Positions 1-9,265 are shown, counted from the first letter of the stretch. The stretch is DNA of 64,000 nt from Desulfobacteraceae bacterium (GCA_016744295.1 JADGEQ010000010.1:1-64000), one strand, 5' to 3'. The notes: a model not told the origin generated them from the letters alone. A program made the numbers and translations.

Positions 1-1
1 G

Positions 2-76
2 TTGGGTCGAACGGATATTGTCCTTCAAACAAACATGTTCAATCAGGTCCGTGAATTCTTTTCCACTATTGGTTGA
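2..76 (+). CDS. Possible C-terminal tail of a CDS truncated by the window edge
   Basis: The frame beginning at base 2 is open for 24 codons and ends at TGA 74-76. The residues look protein-like (hydrophobic and charged residues mixed, ending EFFSTIG), but they are too few to assign a family. It would be the end of a + strand gene upstream of the polysaccharide cluster. Bases 77-234 that follow hold no gene I can support. Confidence 0.3.
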   Translation: MGRTDIVLQTNMFNQVREFFSTIG

Positions 77-234
77 TCTACTGGATTCATATTTCAAGGA
101 GCAAGAACCAGATCTATCATGGATCTGATCAATAATTACTCATTAATACCCCGTGACCGAATACTCCTGTTGAAAAAAATGAGTTATTTTGTATTTTATC
201 CTGACTTTTTACTTAAGGTTTCCCTTTAAAGATA

Positions 235-1296
235 ATGAACAACTTTTTATTTGAACAAAGCACAGACGACAGAAAAGTTTATTATGGTGAAATTGATTTT
301 ATTAAAACCTTTGCAATAATAGCAGTAATAATTCTTCATTCTTCTACCAAGACTCAGTTATATACCTCATTTGCACCTTTTCATATCTGGCATGCAGTAC
401 CTCTATTCATGATAGTTGCGGGTATTAGTAGTTCATTATCGGCATATAAACGTGATGGTTTTTGCATATCCAACGAATATTCACCCAAGAAATTAATCAA
501 ATATGGACGACGAATAATAATACCGTTTACAATAGTGTGGTCAATTGAAATGCTAGCATTAATACTTACAGGCAAAGCCACATTAGGTAAAGTTTTATAT
601 ACCTATTTTACTGGAGGACTCGGCCCTGGTAGTTATTTTACGCCCCTTTTTATTCAACATATTTTAATTTTTCCAGTTATCATATGGTTTAAAGACAAGT
701 TCAATTCTTACAATCAGAAAATTATTTTAACAGCCTTTTTGGTCGTATCAATTATTTTAGAGTTGATGTGTATAAAGTTAGACGTGCCTGCATGGTTCTA
801 CAGACTTCTTTATGTCCGTTATCTATTCGCGGCTATTTTGGGTAGCTATATGCTAAGCCATAAATTTAGTAAAAAACTTATTCTCGCATTGATGCCGTTA
901 AGTATTTTTTACATAATTTGTGCTTCATATTTAAAAATTGACTTCTCTCTTATTTACCCTGCTTGGTTCTTTCAACATACTCCAGCTTATTTTTATACGG
1001 CATCTTTAATATATTTTTTGTTGTGGCTGTATCCTTTTTCAAAACAGGTGGGCAATCTTTGTTTAAAAATTGGTAAAGCATCTTATCATATATTTCTATT
1101 CCAAATGTTATGGTTTTGGTTATTAGCTGGAATTGTTAAAAAAAATGTTGGAAATAACATCTTTTACCTTATTCTAAACATTCTGATTTGTATATTCTTT
1201 GGCTATTTTTTCTATAAAATAGAAATCATTATATTTGACGGAAGATTTGGACTAAAGGCTGTGACGAAGAAACTCCGGTTTTATCAAAACCGGTGA
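235..1296 (+). CDS. Membrane acyltransferase, acyltransferase-3 family
   Basis: This 353-residue protein is almost entirely membrane-spanning, with about ten hydrophobic segments. Near the N terminus it has the charged-then-hydrophobic start of the acyltransferase-3 family, with a histidine in the first membrane segment (ILHSS) and a second loop (HAVPLFMIVAG) like the family's conserved block. Family members O-acetylate or O-acylate surface sugars using acyl donors from the cytoplasm. It sits first in a polysaccharide cluster, so modification of the exported glycan is the likely role; the acyl group and sugar are unknown. No good ribosome-binding site precedes the ATG, so the start is uncertain. 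The gene ends inside a stem-loop. Confidence 0.8.
   Translation: MNNFLFEQSTDDRKVYYGEIDFIKTFAIIAVIILHSSTKTQLYTSFAPFHIWHAVPLFMIVAGISSSLSAYKRDGFCISNEYSPKKLIKYGRRIIIPFTIVWSIEMLALILTGKATLGKVLYTYFTGGLGPGSYFTPLFIQHILIFPVIIWFKDKFNSYNQKIILTAFLVVSIILELMCIKLDVPAWFYRLLYVRYLFAAILGSYMLSHKFSKKLILALMPLSIFYIICASYLKIDFSLIYPAWFFQHTPAYFYTASLIYFLLWLYPFSKQVGNLCLKIGKASYHIFLFQMLWFWLLAGIVKKNVGNNIFYLILNILICIFFGYFFYKIEIIIFDGRFGLKAVTKKLRFYQNR
1275..1293 (+). terminator. Stem-loop at the end of the acyltransferase gene
   Basis: CCGGTTTT at 1275-1282 pairs perfectly with AAAACCGG at 1286-1293 around a 3-base loop. It lies over the last codons, just before the TGA at 1294-1296. No T-run follows, so intrinsic termination is possible but not certain. 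Confidence 0.4.
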
Positions 1297-1332
1297 AAAC
1301 AGGCTTTACTTTGCGGTGGCCTCCAAGAATAG

Positions 1333-1379
1333 GAAAGCTTTGCAAGATGAGGAAATCTTTTCGATTATAGCATTTTGAA
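1333..1379 (+). repeat. Solitary copy of the IS5-element terminal sequence
   Basis: These 47 bases match the left end of the complete IS5-family element (9167-9213) at about 43 of 47 positions, sharing CTTTGCAAGATGAGG and ATTATAGCATTTTGAA. There is no transposase here and no matching opposite end nearby. It is either the remnant of a deleted insertion or a small non-autonomous derivative. Confidence 0.75.
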
Positions 1380-1483
1380 ATCAAAATTTGAAAAGAAATT
1401 TAGATAATACTTTAGAATTTGCCCTTAATTGGAATTAAAAAACAAAAAATGATAAAACGTTCGCATTTATCAAAGGTCTCCAT

Positions 1484-1936
1484 ATGAAAGAAAAAAAAAT
1501 TTTGCTTGTTGCATCGCCTGGCGGGCATTTTGTTCAACTGAGTTTATTGGCAGAAGGGTTAAAAGGTGTTGAACTTACAGCGGTAAGCTCTTATGAGAAA
1601 AAGCCTTCATTCATGAAAGCTAGTGGTTATGAAGTGTTGCCAGATTTTAACAGAGATATATTCTACCATATTTTTAGCATAATTTTGAAATGTAGAAAAA
1701 TTTTACAAAAGACGATGCCTGATCTTGTTGTTACAACTGGAGCGGCGCCAGGTCTTGTAATGGCAACGATTGCCAAATTATCTGGTATAAGGTCTCTCTG
1801 GATTGACAGTTTGGCAAACTCGCGAAAACTTTCTTTGTCTGGAAGAATAGCAAAATATTTTGGCGTAATCGTTCTTTCTCAGTGGCAGGAGGTGGCTCGT
1901 CAATCAGGTGTAAAGTATGAAGGAAGGATAATATGA
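1484..1936 (+). CDS. pssD: PssD/Alg14-like glycosyltransferase accessory subunit
   Basis: This 150-residue protein has the Rossmann-like N-terminal half of a split family-28 glycosyltransferase. It shows SPGGHFVQL at residues 11-19 and TTGAAPG at 84-90, both typical of Alg14, PssD and Cps14F. In this family the subunit anchors the catalytic partner to the membrane and binds the lipid-linked acceptor. The next gene is that partner and overlaps it by 4 bases (ATGA), so the two are translationally coupled. They probably add one sugar to the growing repeat unit; which sugar cannot be read from sequence. Confidence 0.85.
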   Translation: MKEKKILLVASPGGHFVQLSLLAEGLKGVELTAVSSYEKKPSFMKASGYEVLPDFNRDIFYHIFSIILKCRKILQKTMPDLVVTTGAAPGLVMATIAKLSGIRSLWIDSLANSRKLSLSGRIAKYFGVIVLSQWQEVARQSGVKYEGRII

Positions 1937-2400
1937 TTTTTGTAACTGTCGGTACCCAGCTTCCTTTTGACCGACTCATAAAATATGTTGATCAGTTTGC
2001 TGCTGCGGCCGACCTGAAAGTACTTGGGCAGATTGGCAAAGGGAAATATGAGCCGGAAAATATAAGATGGAAGCGATTTTATGAGCCGGATGAGATGGAT
2101 GAGGCCTTTAAAATATCTAAAGTTATCGTGTCGCATGCCGGCATGGGAACAATTATTAATTGTTTACGAATCCGAAAACCGATCATCATTTTTCCCCGGC
2201 TAAGTGCTTTGGGTGAACATAGAAATGATCATCAGCTTGATACTCTGAAATCCTTTGAAAATGTTGCGGGAATCTATTCAGCAAAAGATGAGAATCAACT
2301 GTGTTCATTGCTTCAAGGGCATGAATCGCTGTCTTTGCCCAAAGGACTTGACTCTTCTGAAAAAGTCGGGTTGTGTAATTATGTGATGTCCCAATTATAG
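1933..2400 (+). CDS. pssE: PssE/Alg13-like glycosyltransferase catalytic subunit
   Basis: This 155-residue protein corresponds to the C-terminal, nucleotide-sugar-binding half of a family-28 glycosyltransferase. It begins with the family's FVTVGTQ block and has VSHAGMGTI at residues 66-74 and a GEHRNDHQ block near 94-101, which contact the UDP-sugar in characterised relatives. With the preceding PssD-like subunit it forms the active enzyme at the cytoplasmic face of the membrane. Separation of the halves into two overlapping genes is normal for bacterial capsule and exopolysaccharide loci. Confidence 0.88.
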   Translation: MIFVTVGTQLPFDRLIKYVDQFAAAADLKVLGQIGKGKYEPENIRWKRFYEPDEMDEAFKISKVIVSHAGMGTIINCLRIRKPIIIFPRLSALGEHRNDHQLDTLKSFENVAGIYSAKDENQLCSLLQGHESLSLPKGLDSSEKVGLCNYVMSQL

Positions 2401-2475
2401 ATACATGGATTGATTAACTGCTAACATGGCATTTTAATACAATGCTTTGTTTTATTTAGGAGTACAGTAAAATTT

Positions 2476-3759
2476 ATGGGTAGTGCAAATGGGCCTTTTA
2501 TTTGTTTTTTATTGGTTATGATGATTTGGATATTTGCGGCCAGTAGGGAAAATAAAATTTATCCTATTGTTGTTGCTATGTGCTTTCTACCAGGTAATAT
2601 TTCTATAAACATAGGTGTGAATTTCCAAGCTGTGAGATTTTTGACGATTGCAGGTTTTATCAGTGTTTATTTGGGTAGTAATCGAAAACCATTGGTGATG
2701 AATAGCATTGATAAATGTTTTTTTGCTTATAATATTATAATGGCTGTTGTCTATGTCATACCTAGTGTAAATAAAAGTGGAGCTGCGATATTTCAGGCTG
2801 GACAACTTGTTGACACCATATTTTTGTACCTTTTTCTGAGGAATATCATTCAAAGTAAAGAGGATGTACGTAAAATTGCTAATTTACTTTCAATATGCAT
2901 TTTATGCTTGATTCCATTCATAATCAGTGAATATTTTTTCCAAAAAAATCTATTTTCATTAGTGGGTCGCACCACACTTAATATAAGGGATGGTGAGATA
3001 AGAGCGACTGGAAGTTTCAGCCATGCTATCTTATTTGGTTCTTTTGCTGCAGCTCTTATTCCTTTTCTTTGGGCTAATTATAAGTATCGCGGTAGTAAAA
3101 AGGATTTATTGGCTGTTTTAACATGCATTTTTTTCATCTTTTCCTGCTCTTCTAGCGGGCCATTAGTCTGTTTAGCGGGAGTTTTGTTTTTCACCTGGTT
3201 TTTTAAATACAAACAATATAGCAAATTGTTAGCTCGGGCCATGTTTCTCGGGGCTGTTTTTATACATGTCGTCAGGGAGTCCCCTATCTGGCACTTTATT
3301 TATGTTCGTATTTCGATCAAAGCCAGTTCTACCGGTCATTATCGTTATATGTTGACAGAGGCAGCAGCTAAAGAATTTAAAAACTGGTGGTTGCTTGGTT
3401 ATGGCGATGTCGGTCCTGCTTGGCATTTAAAGTACTGGCCCTGGACCCATGCTCCTTTTACAGACATGACTAATCATTATCTCTTAGTCGGTGTACGAGG
3501 TGGTGCTGTCGCAATGATTATTTTTATGCTTACCTGTTATAAATCGGTTAGTGCTTTGGGACGATATTCATTGTCCCAAAAAGCAGATAGTGCCCAATTT
3601 CTATGGTGGGCGATTATGGTAATGATGATTGCGCATTGTATTACCTTTTTATCTGTGGCCTATTTTGGCCAGATAACAATGCTTTTGTATTTAACAATGG
3701 CAATGGCTGCTTTTTCGCAGAATGAGTTAAATAAATCAAATACTGCAAATATTCGGTGA
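2476..3759 (+). CDS. O-antigen ligase / Wzy-like polysaccharide polymerase
   Basis: This 427-residue integral membrane protein has about ten to twelve hydrophobic segments and a large polar loop late in the chain (roughly residues 265-335), the architecture of the Wzy/WaaL superfamily. The block RATGSFSHA near residue 176 resembles the conserved RxxGxxxHP-type region of O-antigen-ligase-domain proteins. It would polymerise lipid-linked repeat units on the periplasmic side or ligate glycan to an acceptor. Sequence alone does not separate polymerase from ligase; the glycosyltransferase neighbours favour a polymerase. Confidence 0.75.
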   Translation: MGSANGPFICFLLVMMIWIFAASRENKIYPIVVAMCFLPGNISINIGVNFQAVRFLTIAGFISVYLGSNRKPLVMNSIDKCFFAYNIIMAVVYVIPSVNKSGAAIFQAGQLVDTIFLYLFLRNIIQSKEDVRKIANLLSICILCLIPFIISEYFFQKNLFSLVGRTTLNIRDGEIRATGSFSHAILFGSFAAALIPFLWANYKYRGSKKDLLAVLTCIFFIFSCSSSGPLVCLAGVLFFTWFFKYKQYSKLLARAMFLGAVFIHVVRESPIWHFIYVRISIKASSTGHYRYMLTEAAAKEFKNWWLLGYGDVGPAWHLKYWPWTHAPFTDMTNHYLLVGVRGGAVAMIIFMLTCYKSVSALGRYSLSQKADSAQFLWWAIMVMMIAHCITFLSVAYFGQITMLLYLTMAMAAFSQNELNKSNTANIR

Positions 3760-3763
3760 TTTC

Positions 3764-4528
3764 GTGACTTTTAGTCGTGAGTTAGAGTTTAGATTAGTTA
3801 TTATTGCAGTTGTTTTATTGTTGTGCTTCATTTTTGCGGTATTTTATTCCATATATTATTATCGGGAAAAAAAGATATTTCGGTTAGAGAAGTGTATTTA
3901 TAACAACATTCTTTTTAAGGTGACTGAAGAACAAAAATCGGATAAGAAACTGGTCCTTGTTGGAGATTCGAGAATTGTCGGGTGGGGGAAAAATGACTTT
4001 GGAAATAAAACCATTGATATCTATAGGGTGGGAATATTGGGCGGGACGAGCAACGAAATATTGTGTGCTGTTCAAAAATCATTGTGTAAACAAAAATCAT
4101 TGTTTAAAAATGTTGATCTCTATGTGATTCAAATAGGGATTAATGATTTAGTCGCTGCCAGTTTGATGGAAGATAAAGAACGGGAAAAAATCAAACAGAG
4201 ACTTTTGAACAATATTCGTACTTTGATAGGATATCTTTCTATGTCGGATTCTCATATTCTAATTTTATCTATTGTTCCTCCTATTAAAGTCGGTGTTTTC
4301 AGAAAGTTGGTGTGGGGAAAAACGATAGCAAAAGATGCTGAAGAAATATCTCAGATTTTGCAAAATGAATTTATCGGAAAAATTAGCTTTTATGACATGA
4401 AAAACATCATGTATGATTTTGAAAAAAAAATATGGAAGGAATCCTTGGCATTTGATGCTCTGCATTGGAAAAAAGAGGTTTATGAATCTTTGAATTTAGT
4501 AATTAACGATATGATCTATGCTCATTAG
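3764..4528 (+). CDS. SGNH/GDSL-family hydrolase, membrane-anchored
   Basis: The 254-residue protein starts at a GTG 4 bases after the previous stop. An N-terminal membrane segment (about residues 10-28) leads into an SGNH domain: VGDSR near residue 67 supplies the nucleophilic serine, GIND near residue 124 the oxyanion asparagine, and DALHW near the C terminus the Asp-x-x-His pair. Such enzymes remove or transfer O-acyl groups. Placed between a polymerase and a hexapeptide acyltransferase, it probably edits acyl decorations of the polysaccharide in the periplasm. Confidence 0.8.
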   Translation: MTFSRELEFRLVIIAVVLLLCFIFAVFYSIYYYREKKIFRLEKCIYNNILFKVTEEQKSDKKLVLVGDSRIVGWGKNDFGNKTIDIYRVGILGGTSNEILCAVQKSLCKQKSLFKNVDLYVIQIGINDLVAASLMEDKEREKIKQRLLNNIRTLIGYLSMSDSHILILSIVPPIKVGVFRKLVWGKTIAKDAEEISQILQNEFIGKISFYDMKNIMYDFEKKIWKESLAFDALHWKKEVYESLNLVINDMIYAH

Positions 4529-4539
4529 AAGGAAATTGT

Positions 4540-4977
4540 ATGCTTTGGAATCGATCAATTCAAAATACTTTAATTAATGTACGTCACTTAATTATCTGGT
4601 TACGCAATATTTATTTAAAAAAATTATGGGGGATGTCTATTGGTAAAGATGTAAGAATCTCTTTAAAGGCCAATCTGGATAAAACGAACCCCAAAGGTGT
4701 GAAAATAGGCGATGGGTCATATTTGGCTTTCGGGGCTACAATACTGTGTCACGATATGGCAAGAAATATTCACAAAGACGTTATTATTGGGAAAAATTGT
4801 TTTATTGGTGCCAAAAGTATGATTATGCCGGGCGTTGTCATCGGTGACGAGGTGATTGTCGCTGCAGGAGCAATAGTTACAAAAAATGTTCCGAGTCATA
4901 CTATTGTTTCCGGGAATCCTGCCAAACCTATTAGAGAGGGGATAAGGACTAATAAATGGGGAATTCTCAAAGACTAA
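4540..4977 (+). CDS. Left-handed beta-helix (hexapeptide) acyltransferase
   Basis: This 145-residue protein has the repeated hydrophobic-x-G hexapeptide pattern from about residue 50 (VKIGDGSYLAFG, VIIGKNCFIGAK, VIGDEVIVAAGA). It ends with the GNPAKPIR block common to WbbJ/VatB-type O-acetyltransferases, which transfer acetyl from acetyl-CoA to a sugar hydroxyl. A histidine in the middle (HDMARNIH) is a candidate catalytic residue. Its end overlaps the start of the next gene by 22 bases, so co-expression is likely. Confidence 0.87.
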   Translation: MLWNRSIQNTLINVRHLIIWLRNIYLKKLWGMSIGKDVRISLKANLDKTNPKGVKIGDGSYLAFGATILCHDMARNIHKDVIIGKNCFIGAKSMIMPGVVIGDEVIVAAGAIVTKNVPSHTIVSGNPAKPIREGIRTNKWGILKD

Positions 4978-7900
4978 AAACTACTGACTTAATAAATTTT
5001 GATAAGGATTTTACTACAAAGCCTTATTTAATTAGAGTTCTTTTAAATATAGCAAATCTGCATAGCATAAAACAGATTATTTTTATCGGTGTATTTTACT
5101 GGTTTGTCGTGGTTCAAGTATATGCAGGTGAAATATTACGAGAGGGCTTTGAAGCTGGTGTTTTTCCAAAAGACTGGAAAAAAAGCGGTCAAAAAATCGA
5201 TATTGTAGATGTTAAGGATGATAGTAAAGTGTTGCGCGTAAATGCGCCGGGACTGGTAGTCGTTTCTATGACCGAGATAGGGGATGAATATACGGTACAG
5301 TTTAAAAGTAGCATATTTTGGAGTGCAGATAGTCGGTTTGTTTTTCTTTATCAAAATCCAGACAATTACTATTCTTTTGGGCTTAGTAGTCGTGGTCGTG
5401 GTGTGGTTCGCATCAAGGATGGTAATAAAACAGTACTTGACGAAGATGAATTGAACAAACTTACAGTACCGCATGAGCGTTGGGCTACTGGTATTTACAA
5501 GGTTTGTGTGCGGCATGAAAACGATCGAATAGTTATCTTAATTGATAAGGCTGGGGATGGAGTAGACTATGACATTATGATAACGGAAACGGATCCGAAA
5601 TTACTCGATAGCTTTTCTGAAGACCGTTTCGGATTTATCTGCGATAAGGGAAAAATAACCTTAGATGACGTAGTTGTAACACTGGGGAAGGTCGTGGATC
5701 AAAGATCAAAAGCAATTTACCATGTGGATGTTTCGAAGGGGGATGATACGCGCACAGCTGAGGAAGCAGGAAACCCTGAGACACCCTGGAAAACTATTCA
5801 AATGGCTGCCACCATTGCCAAGGAAGGGGATACGGTTTTAGTTGCGCCGGGCACTTATCATGAGATGGTAATTCCTGCGAACAACGGCAGTTTTGATGAA
5901 CCTATTGTTTTCAAAGCATTGGATCCCAATCACAAACCGGTTATATCAGGATGTGAATTCGTTAATGCCGATAACTGGGAGGACGTTGATCTTACTGACT
6001 TCAGGGGGCAAAATCATAAAGTGCACCGTAGTACCATTGACTGGATTCCGCCGATGCTCTATCAGGCCGGTAAGCGCATGATGGTTGCACAGGAACCGAA
6101 CCAGATTAACGCTAAAGATCCCTATGAACTTGAGCTTTTCTATGAGGTTCCTGATCAAATTTCAAGGGACACGCTAAAAGACTCTAATTTTTTCACTCAG
6201 TCGGAATCCGATTACTGGAAGGGCGCTAAACTACTTTTATGGGACAGTCATACAAATATCATTGGCGAGTACCCAATTTTGAGCTCTGATGATGAATTCA
6301 AAGGCATCATCGTCATGCCTTTTCGACATGATAAAATTGGCAATCGATTCAATGAACGACGTGACAAATACGCGTTACGAGATCATAAAGGGATTTTAGA
6401 CCAACCCGGTGAATACTGGGTTAACCGTTCAATTAAACCCTATCAAATCTATGTAATGCCGTACAACGGTATGGATATTAAGGAGATTAAGGGCTCCGCT
6501 CGGGATCACGGATTTGCTTTCATCGAGGGCCGAGAGCATATTGTGGTGGACGGCTTTATTATCCGAGGATGCAGTAGCTCTGGTATCGCTTTTTTAGGCC
6601 GTGAGGCAAATCATATCACGATCCGCAACTGCAATGTAGAATCCAACATGGGGTCTGGTATCTCGGGGCGTTTCGTAGATAACATTACGATCGAAAAATG
6701 TCTTTTGCGGGACAATTATAGCAATGGCATAGGTTTTACCAACTGCCGAGATATGAAGATCTTAAACTGTGAGATCACAGCCAATGGGGATAATGGCATA
6801 TGGTTCGGGAGTGGACAATCTGCATATTGGAATTCGGATACCATTCTGATACGAGGCTGCTACATCCACCACGCCAGGGCCCGCCGCCGGCACCCAGATA
6901 ATTTCCAGATGCATCAGGTTCGAAATGTAACGCTTGAAAACAATATCTTCCTGCAAGAAGGTAATCAGAATATGTGGTGTCAATACTCGGATAACTTTGT
7001 ATTAAGAAATAACCTGTTCATTGGAGGTACTCTTGGCATCAACTCTTCCATGCACAGCTACATTTACCATAATGTGTTTTGGGAGAGCAATGTTCGCTAT
7101 AACCGCCATCTTGACAATCATCCCCAGAACAAAGATTATTATAAACCTCAGGTTGCAGATATTCGTAATAATGTGTTTGTGAACAGTTTTATTGCATGGC
7201 CTCCTGGGGAACTCGTAGATCGTTTCAAGGTATTTACGGTCGACCATAATTTTTACTCCGTTGAGAATGCCCATGCTTTATTAGGCTGGGATTGGAATGG
7301 AAACAAACTGTCTCTCGAAGACGATACCATTGTAATTGCAGATGTTGAGGTGCCGGCCCAAGACACTATCATCGAGATGGAGGTTAATGTGACCTGGAGC
7401 AATCCTGCTAAACTTGTTTTTCTCTATCAAGATCCTGAAAATTATTATTGGGTTGGGATAGGAAAGACGGCTGGTGTGTTTCGGCGCATGAACGGTAAGG
7501 AGACCCGCCTGTTCAAGGATGAGAAAGGTATATTACGCATGCCGCATATGAGGAACCCTTTCGCAAGGTACACCATAGGGCTTAGCCGGACAGCCAACGC
7601 TTTAGATTTTAGCTTTATTCGTGAGATTGATAAGAAAATCTCAAAAGTCAGAGTACTTGATAGGAATGAGACCGCAATAAAGGCCTTCACGGCTGGTAAG
7701 TTTGGTTTGGCCAGTCCCTCAGGGAGGGACCATTGGTGCAGCTTGAGCAATGCGAAAGTCATTATTGGCGATAAAATATATAAAGATGGGTTTGAAGATC
7801 GTGATTACAAGAAGGCTTCATTTGCGAATGAACTAACCTGGATTGTAGAGCAGGGTGAGGCCTTGATAAAACCTCTTAGTGGAAGTGGTGTAGGTTTTGG

Positions 7901-8111
7901 TGAGGGTAGTATTGTGCTCCATGATACTACGGAACTTACCAAAATTTTTAAGGCTTTGCCAGATGAATACGGCGAGAATAGTGATTTTCATCCGGTGCCT
8001 GGTAGCCCCATTATTGATGCTGGTGTTGACGTGGGGATAAGAGAGACACTGGACGAGAAAGTTCGGCCTTTCGGTGAAGCGCCTGACATTGGCCCTTATG
8101 AAAACAGGTGA
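4956..8111 (+). CDS. Large right-handed beta-helix protein, candidate polysaccharide lyase or hydrolase
   Basis: This 1051-residue protein has an N-terminal hydrophobic segment (about residues 39-55) that should act as signal or anchor. A first beta-sandwich-like region (about 60-245) is followed by a DUF1565-type entry (PWKTIQMAATIA) and a parallel beta-helix of NxI/NNxF repeats from roughly 270 to 760. A second region (about 780-960) repeats the first, both containing FLYQ(N/D)P(D/E)NYY. The C terminus closes with DIGPYEN, typical of secreted beta-helix proteins. Similar proteins cleave or epimerise uronic-acid polymers. The location at the end of the polysaccharide operon supports action on the locus product. 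No catalytic residues could be assigned. Confidence 0.75.
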   Translation: MGNSQRLKTTDLINFDKDFTTKPYLIRVLLNIANLHSIKQIIFIGVFYWFVVVQVYAGEILREGFEAGVFPKDWKKSGQKIDIVDVKDDSKVLRVNAPGLVVVSMTEIGDEYTVQFKSSIFWSADSRFVFLYQNPDNYYSFGLSSRGRGVVRIKDGNKTVLDEDELNKLTVPHERWATGIYKVCVRHENDRIVILIDKAGDGVDYDIMITETDPKLLDSFSEDRFGFICDKGKITLDDVVVTLGKVVDQRSKAIYHVDVSKGDDTRTAEEAGNPETPWKTIQMAATIAKEGDTVLVAPGTYHEMVIPANNGSFDEPIVFKALDPNHKPVISGCEFVNADNWEDVDLTDFRGQNHKVHRSTIDWIPPMLYQAGKRMMVAQEPNQINAKDPYELELFYEVPDQISRDTLKDSNFFTQSESDYWKGAKLLLWDSHTNIIGEYPILSSDDEFKGIIVMPFRHDKIGNRFNERRDKYALRDHKGILDQPGEYWVNRSIKPYQIYVMPYNGMDIKEIKGSARDHGFAFIEGREHIVVDGFIIRGCSSSGIAFLGREANHITIRNCNVESNMGSGISGRFVDNITIEKCLLRDNYSNGIGFTNCRDMKILNCEITANGDNGIWFGSGQSAYWNSDTILIRGCYIHHARARRRHPDNFQMHQVRNVTLENNIFLQEGNQNMWCQYSDNFVLRNNLFIGGTLGINSSMHSYIYHNVFWESNVRYNRHLDNHPQNKDYYKPQVADIRNNVFVNSFIAWPPGELVDRFKVFTVDHNFYSVENAHALLGWDWNGNKLSLEDDTIVIADVEVPAQDTIIEMEVNVTWSNPAKLVFLYQDPENYYWVGIGKTAGVFRRMNGKETRLFKDEKGILRMPHMRNPFARYTIGLSRTANALDFSFIREIDKKISKVRVLDRNETAIKAFTAGKFGLASPSGRDHWCSLSNAKVIIGDKIYKDGFEDRDYKKASFANELTWIVEQGEALIKPLSGSGVGFGEGSIVLHDTTELTKIFKALPDEYGENSDFHPVPGSPIIDAGVDVGIRETLDEKVRPFGEAPDIGPYENR

Positions 8112-8241
8112 GGGGAATGGAGAAAATGGATATGAAAACACAGCCTGTGGAGAAGGCAAGGCGCTGTTTTCTGAAATTTGTAAAATCAATAGGTATAGAA
8201 CTGCTGGTGTGATAGCTACCGATGGTTATCAATTTGGCGGA

Positions 8242-8823
8242 TCATTGTTTTTTATTTATATTTTTACATGAAATGATTTGAATTCTTGTGGAAAATAGAA
8301 CGATTGCTAATCCGGAAAGTTCGACTATCCAAAAAAACTTCCAGTCTGAAGTAAAAACGGGAAACAGAGTATCGATGTGATGGAATGACATGGCTCTGCC
8401 GAGCAGGTAAACAAAAATAAGACAGGCCCCAAAAAAGGATAATTTTTGGGGCCTGTTCAGTTTTTTTGATGTATTGAGCAATAAGCCAATTATAAAAAAC
8501 ATGAAACAAGCAAGGATTAGGATGAAAAATGCTTGAACGGTTCTTCTATTTTGATACCATCCTTGGCACTCGGCAATGTTTTTCCCTATAGCAATTAAAA
8601 GAGTGTGCAGATCTAGCTGTTTGTTAATCCCCAGAAATAAGTATAATAGGCATAGCCAGAGCCAAAAGATCGCTCCTTTCCTTCTTTTATGGTCATGCAG
8701 TTGGGTTTGCAACAGATAAGCCTTGATACAAAACAAGGCGGTTATAAAATAAGCAATGGTAGTAAACCACCCTAAAAAAGTCGGGTCCCCAATACCCAGA
8801 GTCCATTTGCCGTAATTAAACAT
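8242..8823 (-). CDS. Integral membrane protein of unknown function
   Basis: I place the start at 8823 because AGGA lies about 8 bases upstream of this ATG; an upstream ATG at 8901 lacks such a site. The resulting 193-residue protein has about five hydrophobic segments (near residues 15-32, 45-65, 95-115, 128-145, 160-178) and no motif I recognise. It is convergent with the polysaccharide operon. A perfect 14-bp inverted repeat lies inside the coding sequence. Confidence 0.6.
   Translation of the reverse strand: MFNYGKWTLGIGDPTFLGWFTTIAYFITALFCIKAYLLQTQLHDHKRRKGAIFWLWLCLLYLFLGINKQLDLHTLLIAIGKNIAECQGWYQNRRTVQAFFILILACFMFFIIGLLLNTSKKLNRPQKLSFFGACLIFVYLLGRAMSFHHIDTLFPVFTSDWKFFWIVELSGLAIVLFSTRIQIISCKNINKKQ
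8422..8456. repeat. Perfect 14-bp inverted repeat inside a coding region
   Basis: ACAGGCCCCAAAAA at 8422-8435 is the exact reverse complement of 8443-8456, with a 7-base loop. It has the shape of a terminator stem but lies within the membrane-protein gene, in the codons for NRPQK to FFGAC. Confidence 0.8.
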
Positions 8824-9079
8824 GATTATTGTCCTATCATCATTTCTTGAATGATGCCATAATTTTATACTCGAGCAGATTTTCTTTGTCTCGGAAAACA
8901 TATAGACGAGCAGGGAAACAAGCTGCGATAAAAACGAAAAATATTTAGTTGGATATTGCAGGTTTTTTTATATGAATAAGGATAGTGGAAAAAGCATTTT
9001 ATTTATGGTAATCAGTGTTGATGAAAAAAATTAATAAGAATTTTATAAAACGAAAAATATATAAGTTATCACCTTTAAA
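8824..9079. other. AT-rich spacer before the insertion-sequence block
   Basis: This stretch holds no ORF or RNA I can support. It presumably carries the promoter of the leftward membrane-protein gene and runs up to the left inverted repeat of the IS1634-like element. Confidence 0.4.
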
Positions 9080-9160
9080 CTTACTTTCCGCACCCTAAAA
9101 CTTAAATGTAATAATATTTTATTGTCCTATTAATTCAGTGACTTACTGTTAAATAAATAC

Positions 9161-9166
9161 GATTTA
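9161..9166. repeat. Left copy of IS5 target-site duplication (GATTTA)
   Basis: GATTTA immediately precedes the left inverted repeat and is repeated directly after the right inverted repeat at 10538-10543. Confidence 0.8.
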
Positions 9167-9265
9167 GAGAGCTTTGCAAGATGAGGAAATATTTCCAATT
9201 ATAGCATTTTGAAGAAAGTTTTTGAAAAATTTACCTCAGAGGCGGTTGCTATACCTCAAATTTCT

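Noticed and set aside
1333..9213. Composite transposon carrying the polysaccharide genes between two IS5 ends
   Set aside because: The copy at 1333 is only about 47 bases, in the same orientation as the left end at 9167, with no second complete element and no matching target duplication.
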